64,000 nucleotides of DNA from Streptomyces sp. McG3 (GTDB taxonomy: Bacteria; Actinomycetota; Actinomycetes; Streptomycetales; Streptomycetaceae). The first letter of the stretch is position 1; every line of letters begins with the position of its first letter. Location: NCBI RefSeq assembly GCF_018619185.1, contig NZ_JAAXYC010000009.1, positions 1-64,000 of the forward strand. The letters are read 5' to 3'. Shown here piece by piece: positions 59,964 to 64,000 of this stretch. Below the pieces are notes generated by a model, which was not told the DNA's origin, ran no database searches, and was given only the letters and a program-made list of their open reading frames with translations. A program made the translations under genes and the position numbers.

Positions 59964-60640
59964 GTACGGTCGACCGCCTAGTCAACGAGATCAAGAGCCT
60001 GCTGGCGGCAGGGGCGGTGTCATACGACTCTGCTTCGAAGCCGTCCGACGTCTATGAGGGCTTCATCTTCTCCCTAATCGTCGCCACTGCCAGTCGGCAC
60101 GGTGCCAATGTCACCTACGAAGACGTGTACGGGGTGAAGGCCAGCAGCCTTGTCTTCCGAACGGGGCCCGGCCACCTGTACAGCAAAAGCCAGCCCTTCA
60201 CTCACGCTGTGATCGAGTTCGACGGCGCTCCCGCCCTTGAAGTCCACCTCGGCGTCTACGTGACCGGCTCGTCGGGCGTCCTGCACGAGTGCGATGTGCT
60301 GGTGTTGCCAGCCGAGGAAGCCGCCCTGAGCCGGGCACAGGGCATCGCACCACGAGGCAGTCAGAGCGTGCTCGTCGTCGAGTGCAAGTACTACGTCTCC
60401 AACCTCGGCATCGGTCTCGCGCGGAACTTCGAGGGACTACGCGCCGACATTCGCACCCAGAACGAACTCTTCGTCGCTAACACCAGATCATCGAGCATCG
60501 TGCGGTACCTCGATGCCCGAAAGAGAGGTTTCGAGCCGGACGTAGTACCCAACTCCCCGCAGGCAGGCTATCTGCAGGCGGAGATCAGGAAGACCTTCAA
60601 GAGCTACCTGAGCAAGCACTCACCCTCAACGGTGATCTGA
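59960..60640 (+). CDS. PD-(D/E)XK-like nuclease of the defence operon
   Basis: 226 residues. HAVIEFDGAPALEVHLGVYVTGSSGVLHECDVLVL followed by QSVLVVECKYYVS (near 140) gives the E...D...ECK arrangement of the PD-(D/E)XK fold. N-terminal helices (STVDRLVNEIKSLLAAGAVSYD) precede it. It likely cuts DNA once the system is triggered. GTG at 59960 overlaps the previous gene; it is the last gene before the element end. Confidence 0.78.
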   Translation: MSTVDRLVNEIKSLLAAGAVSYDSASKPSDVYEGFIFSLIVATASRHGANVTYEDVYGVKASSLVFRTGPGHLYSKSQPFTHAVIEFDGAPALEVHLGVYVTGSSGVLHECDVLVLPAEEAALSRAQGIAPRGSQSVLVVECKYYVSNLGIGLARNFEGLRADIRTQNELFVANTRSSSIVRYLDARKRGFEPDVVPNSPQAGYLQAEIRKTFKSYLSKHSPSTVI

Positions 60641-60715
60641 GCCCGCCGATCGAGCGTCGCACGCCAAGGATTCCGCGCAAGCCGATACTGAGGGATATGC
60701 GGCCTCAGCCGTCGG

Positions 60716-60737
60716 CTGGGAGCCATCTGGGAGCCAA
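60716..60737. repeat. Element 3 right arm-type repeats
   Basis: CTGGGAGCCATCTGGGAGCC plus AA, the partner of the tandem TTGGGAGCC repeats at 43019-43055. Confidence 0.6.
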
Positions 60738-60840
60738 CCCGCTCCCCGAGCCCCTTCGACACCAACCGAGACCATCTCACCCCAACGCCCTGACCAGGCA
60801 AAACGACAAACCGACCGGTGATGATCACGCCCGACCCTCA

Positions 60841-60883
60841 TTCGGGACGAAGAGGTCGTGGGTTCAAATCCCGCCACCCCGAC
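60841..60883 (+). repeat. Attachment site copy 4 (right end of the array)
   Basis: 43 bp identical to the tRNA-Pro 3' part; the two bases before it differ (CA for CG). Followed by the common AGCTGAAACACCAGGTCAGG flank, so this is probably the original chromosomal downstream side. Confidence 0.92.
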
Positions 60884-60895
60884 AGCTGAAACACC

Positions 60896-60937
60896 AGGTC
60901 AGGCCCGGTACTGAGAAATCAGTGCCGGGCCTGACCT
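60896..60937 (+). terminator. Hairpin after attachment copy 4
   Basis: AGGTCAGGCCCGGTACTGA, loop GAAA, and its complement with one G-T pair: a 19-bp stem. Likely the original tRNA-Pro terminator. Confidence 0.7.
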
Positions 60938-61010
60938 GCGATGTGGGGCCATTCCTGGAGCCGTTCGGGAGCCGCCTTCGAGGTCCGGCGTCTGCCCTAG
61001 AGTTCGCTCT

Positions 61011-61409
61011 GTGCCGTCGTACAGCATTGGGCAGGCAGCGAAGCTGCTGGGCGTGAGTTCGGAGACCGTCCGGAGGTGGGCCGACTCCGGGCGTCTGGCC
61101 ATGGACCGGGAAGGGCCGGGCAACCGTGCGATCGACGGGGTGGGGCTGGCCGCGTTCGCGAAGGAGCGGGCGCAGGGGATGCATCCGGTGGCGGAGAGTC
61201 CCGTGGCCACTTCCGTGCGGAACGCGTTCCGCGGGATCGTGACCCGGGTGACGTTCGACGACGTCGCCGCGCAGGTCGAGGTCCAGTCGGGGCCGCACCG
61301 GATCGTCTCGCTGGTGACGCGGGAGTCGGTGGAGGAGCTCGGCATCGAGGTCGGTGTCACCGTGACCGCCCGGGTGAAGTCGACCAACGTGCACATCGAC
61401 ACCCCTTGA
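61011..61409 (+). CDS. MerR-type HTH / TOBE (molybdate-pterin) binding protein
   Basis: 132 residues. An N-terminal MerR-like helix-turn-helix (YSIGQAAKLLGVSSETVRRWADSGRL, 4-29) is joined to a C-terminal TOBE/Mop domain (SVRNAFRGIVTRVTFDDVAAQVEV, VTVTARVKSTNVHI). It probably senses molybdate and controls molybdenum genes, matching the molybdenum hydroxylase subunit 2 kb to the right. GTG at 61011 has no ribosome site, and a -10-like TAGAGT at 60998-61003 suggests a leaderless mRNA. Confidence 0.85.
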   Translation: MPSYSIGQAAKLLGVSSETVRRWADSGRLAMDREGPGNRAIDGVGLAAFAKERAQGMHPVAESPVATSVRNAFRGIVTRVTFDDVAAQVEVQSGPHRIVSLVTRESVEELGIEVGVTVTARVKSTNVHIDTP

Positions 61410-61460
61410 AGCGCCGGCCGTGCCTTCGGCCGCCGGGTGGCCGGACCGGTCGTGGGTGGC

Positions 61461-62978
61461 TCAGCGGCACAGCAGCGCGGCACGCAGGTCGAGCTTGTGG
61501 TCGAGGCGGGAGAGGTCCCTTCCGGTGAGCACCTGAACGCGGTCGATGCGGTAGTGGACCGTGTTCACGTGCAGGTGGAGCGCCTCCGCCGTGCGGGCCC
61601 AGGAGCAGTTGTGGGCGAGGAAGACCTCCAGGGTCTCCAGCAGTGTGTGGTGCGAGGCCGTGCCGCTGTCGGCGAGGGGGCCGAGTGTCCTGGCGCTGAA
61701 GATCGTTCGTACCTCGGCGGGGATGCCGGCCAGGAGTGATTCCAGGGTGGCGAGTTCCTCGACCGTGGTCACGCGGCCGACCGTCGGGGAGGTGTGGCGT
61801 GCTGTCGCCAGGGCGTAGCGGGCTTGGGTGAGGGCCGCGTGGAGTCCGGTGGGTTCCGTGGTGAGGGCGCTGACTCCGGCGTACAGCGGAGTGTCGGGGC
61901 GGCAGTTGTGGAGCAGGGGCCAGGGCTCGTCCAGGGCGAAGGGGGCTTCGCCGGCGCTTCGTACGACGGCTACGGCTTCGGTCTCCGGGGTCGTGCCTGC
62001 GGCGAAGAACGTGGCGGGGTGGTGCTGGAGGGCCTCCGTGAGCGCCGCCTCCGCGGCGCCGTCCGGGTGTCGCTCGCCGGTGGTCGTGACCACGACCCGC
62101 CAGGGGCCCTCGGCGAGCGGCCCGCAGGAGGTCAGGGCGTTCGCGAGCGTCGGGGCGTCGGTGTCGCCCTGGTCGAGGAGGGCGATCAGGTCCCGGCCGG
62201 TCCGGCGGCGGGCCGCGTGTCCGCGGTCGTGGTGGTCGCGGTACTGGCCGATGATCTCCGCTATCTCGTGCAGCGCTCGGGGAGGCGCCGCGCCGGCCTG
62301 TGGCACGTGGAGGTACCAGGCGTCGTACGGCGTCGTCTCGGCCTGGACGCGCAGCGTCGCACCGGTGGGGCTGCGCAGGCTCGCCACCGCTCGCCCGGCC
62401 GGCAGCGCGGGGGCCGCCGCGGTGCGGGCGATCGTGCGCCCGGTGCTCGTGAGCACGTAGGCCGGGGGTGTGTCGAACGGGGCCAGCGCCCGCCCCAGCA
62501 GTTCGTCCGCGTCGGTGCCGTGGTCGAGCAGACGGCCGAGGTCGCCGCGTACCTGCTCGGGCAGGGCGAAGTGGTCGGCGGGGCGGCGGCTGAGGTCGCC
62601 CCACTGGTGCCGGTAGACGACTTCGGTGATGACCCGGAAGTTGGTGTGCGCGGGTACGGCCAGGAGCGCGATGCCGTGTTCGCGGCAGGAGTCGACGATG
62701 TCGGCCGGGACAGCGCCGTGGGTCTCCTCTCCGGCGAGGAGCGCCGTGGCTCCGGCCCGGGCCAGTGCGGAGACGAAGCGCTCGGTCCTGGTCCGGCCGT
62801 TCGCCTCGTTCCACCACACGAGGCCGCTGAGCACGATCTCTCCGGGCCGGAGGAACCGGGCGGGGTCCTCCAGGTCGGTGGCGGTCACTCCGCCGATCGC
62901 CCGGCTGAGCAGGTTCTCGCCACCCCAGAGGAGGGTCAGGTCGAGCCCCTCGGTCCGGAGGAGGTCTCCGACGCGCAT
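61461..62978 (-). CDS. PucR-family transcriptional regulator
   Basis: 505 residues. N-terminal PucR domain (MRVGDLLRTEGLDLTLLWGGENLL, VTATDLEDPARFLRPGEIVLSG), a GGDEF-like central region and the C-terminal PucR HTH: TLLETLEVFLAHNCSWARTAEALHLHVNTVHYRIDRVQVLTG. PucR proteins control purine or urate breakdown. It is divergent from the molybdenum hydroxylase FAD subunit, its likely target. Confidence 0.92.
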   Translation of the reverse strand: MRVGDLLRTEGLDLTLLWGGENLLSRAIGGVTATDLEDPARFLRPGEIVLSGLVWWNEANGRTRTERFVSALARAGATALLAGEETHGAVPADIVDSCREHGIALLAVPAHTNFRVITEVVYRHQWGDLSRRPADHFALPEQVRGDLGRLLDHGTDADELLGRALAPFDTPPAYVLTSTGRTIARTAAAPALPAGRAVASLRSPTGATLRVQAETTPYDAWYLHVPQAGAAPPRALHEIAEIIGQYRDHHDRGHAARRRTGRDLIALLDQGDTDAPTLANALTSCGPLAEGPWRVVVTTTGERHPDGAAEAALTEALQHHPATFFAAGTTPETEAVAVVRSAGEAPFALDEPWPLLHNCRPDTPLYAGVSALTTEPTGLHAALTQARYALATARHTSPTVGRVTTVEELATLESLLAGIPAEVRTIFSARTLGPLADSGTASHHTLLETLEVFLAHNCSWARTAEALHLHVNTVHYRIDRVQVLTGRDLSRLDHKLDLRAALLCR

Positions 62979-63209
62979 TGCTGACTCCTTGCACAGTCAT
63001 CGGAGACGGGCTCCAGCTTCTCACATTCCTCAAGCGAAGACGGGCTTCGTCATCGTAAATGCAAGGGTGAGGAAACAGAATGCCTCTTGGTTGATCCACC
63101 AGGGCGAGAGGCCTCCGGCTGGAGCTTTTCCGTGTGGCACACCAGTCGTTTTCGGCCTCGGGCGCGGCTTCACTGAGGCAGTCAGACAGCGGTCGACGGC
63201 GGTGGGGAC

Positions 63210-64000
63210 ATGGATCTGAACACGGTTCTCGATGTGCGGGACGGACGCCGTCACGAGCCCTGGCGTCCCGGCGACGCCTGGCTCGGCGGCGGAACGTATC
63301 TCTTCTCCGAACCCCAGCCGCAGCTGCGGCGGCTGGTCGATCTGAGCCGGATGGGCTGGGCGCCGGTCCGGGAAGGTCCCGACGGATCGGTGGAGATCGC
63401 GGCCACCTGCACGATCGCCCAGCTGTCCCGGTTCGGGCGGACGCTCGACGCGGTCGCGGCACCGCTGATCGAGCAGTGCTGCCGGGCCTTCCTCGCCTCC
63501 TTCAAGATCTGGAACATGGCGACCGTCGGGGGGAACCTCTGCAACGCCCTGCCCGCGGGGCCGATGATCTCCCTCGCCGCGGCACTCGACGGCGTGTGTC
63601 TGCTGCGGGCGCAGGACGGCACGCTGCGGCGGGTGAAGGCGGCGGACTTCGTCACCGGAGCCGGGCGCAGAGATCTCGCCGAGGGCGAGTTGCTGCGGTC
63701 GGTGACGCTCCCCGCCCGTTCCCTGGGGGGCCGCACCGCGTTCCGGCAGGCGTCGCTCTACGGCCTCGGACGCTCCGGCGCCCTCGTCATCGGGTCGCTG
63801 GATCCGCTGGACGGTTCGCTGGCCGTGACCATCACGGCCGCGACCGTCCGGCCCTTCCGCCTCTGGTTCGCCCTGCCGCCCGACCGGTCCGGGCTGCGCC
63901 GGGCGATCGGCTCGGCGGTGGAGGAGACCGACTGGTTCGACGACATCCACGGACTGCCCGAGTGGCGCCGGCACATGGCCTTCCACCTCGCCGAACAGGT
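63210..64000 (+). CDS. Molybdenum hydroxylase FAD-binding subunit (partial)
   Basis: First 263 residues; the gene runs off the window. Signature GDAWLGGGTYLF near 20-33 and ATVGGNLCNALPAGP near 105 are the two FAD-contact motifs of the xanthine dehydrogenase medium subunit family. It passes electrons from the Fe-S subunit to NAD or oxygen; partner subunits should follow downstream. ATG at 63210 follows GGTGGGG. The pair with the divergent PucR regulator points to purine oxidation. Confidence 0.9.
   Translation, partial: MDLNTVLDVRDGRRHEPWRPGDAWLGGGTYLFSEPQPQLRRLVDLSRMGWAPVREGPDGSVEIAATCTIAQLSRFGRTLDAVAAPLIEQCCRAFLASFKIWNMATVGGNLCNALPAGPMISLAAALDGVCLLRAQDGTLRRVKAADFVTGAGRRDLAEGELLRSVTLPARSLGGRTAFRQASLYGLGRSGALVIGSLDPLDGSLAVTITAATVRPFRLWFALPPDRSGLRRAIGSAVEETDWFDDIHGLPEWRRHMAFHLAEQ

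Noticed and set aside
61357-63462. 701-residue antisense frame across the PucR gene
   Set aside because: Arg/Pro-rich low-complexity translation in another frame of a well-conserved regulator.
63030-63986. Long antisense frame opposite the FAD subunit gene
   Set aside because: High-GC shadow; the opposite strand has clear FAD-binding motifs and normal codon bias.

Overview
The window is high-GC actinobacterial DNA, almost certainly from a Streptomyces chromosome. The evidence is G/C-rich third codon positions, many GTG starts, and families typical of Streptomyces integrative elements (DUF2637, DUF3631, DUF317, RRQRL zinc protein, KorSA-like GntR, FtsK-type Tra). Chromosomal genes are visible only at the two ends: a Pr6Pr-family membrane protein and an intact tRNA-Pro(CGG) on the left, and a MerR-HTH/TOBE protein, a PucR regulator and the start of a molybdenum hydroxylase FAD subunit on the right.

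About 60 kb between the ends reads as a tandem array of three integrative elements, all inserted at the 3' end of the tRNA-Pro gene. The 3' part of the tRNA is repeated at 822-866, 14068-14112, 42905-42949 and 60841-60883. Each repeat is followed by its own hairpin, and each element has its own pair of tandem-repeat arm sites, one pair inside each end.

Element 1 (about 867-14112) is a classical actinomycete integrative and conjugative element. It has integrase, xis, DUF3631 ATPase, prim-pol, an FtsK-like DNA translocase, small spread-type membrane proteins, DUF2637, HIT and RapZ-C proteins in one long leftward block. A divergent GntR repressor and a HAD protein complete it. A leftward promoter with an operator inside its spacer, and 8-bp repeats beside the translocase gene, are visible.

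Element 2 (about 14113-42949) shares DUF3631 and DUF2637 with element 1 but moves differently: its integrase has a LacI-type HTH inserted in the catalytic domain, and it carries MobC and a relaxase instead of the FtsK pump. Its cargo is a leftward nine-gene operon (HAD, zinc dehydrogenase, TrpD-like transferase, radical SAM, TrpRS-like, methyltransferase, two glycosyltransferases, a second-type TyrRS). This operon is divergent from an XRE/TPR regulator and a NUDIX protein and looks like a biosynthetic cluster for an unknown small molecule. A CoiA-like protein, unknown genes, a relic tRNA 3' end and a BsuBI/PstI-type restriction-modification pair fill the right side.

Element 3 (about 42950-60883) is a defence-type island without visible replication or transfer genes, and its integrase is truncated. 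It carries a nuclease/alkyltransferase-like fusion, a methionyl-tRNA synthetase, an Imm21-like gene fused to the integrase remnant, a complete IS5-family element and an Eco29kI-type R-M system with Vsr. It ends with a tight six-gene operon: GHKL (MORC/MutL-like) ATPase, Mrr-nuclease/SF2 helicase, unknown, sigma-region-4 HTH protein, unknown, PD-(D/E)XK-like nuclease. This operon and the element 2 cargo operon are the best candidates for undescribed systems here.
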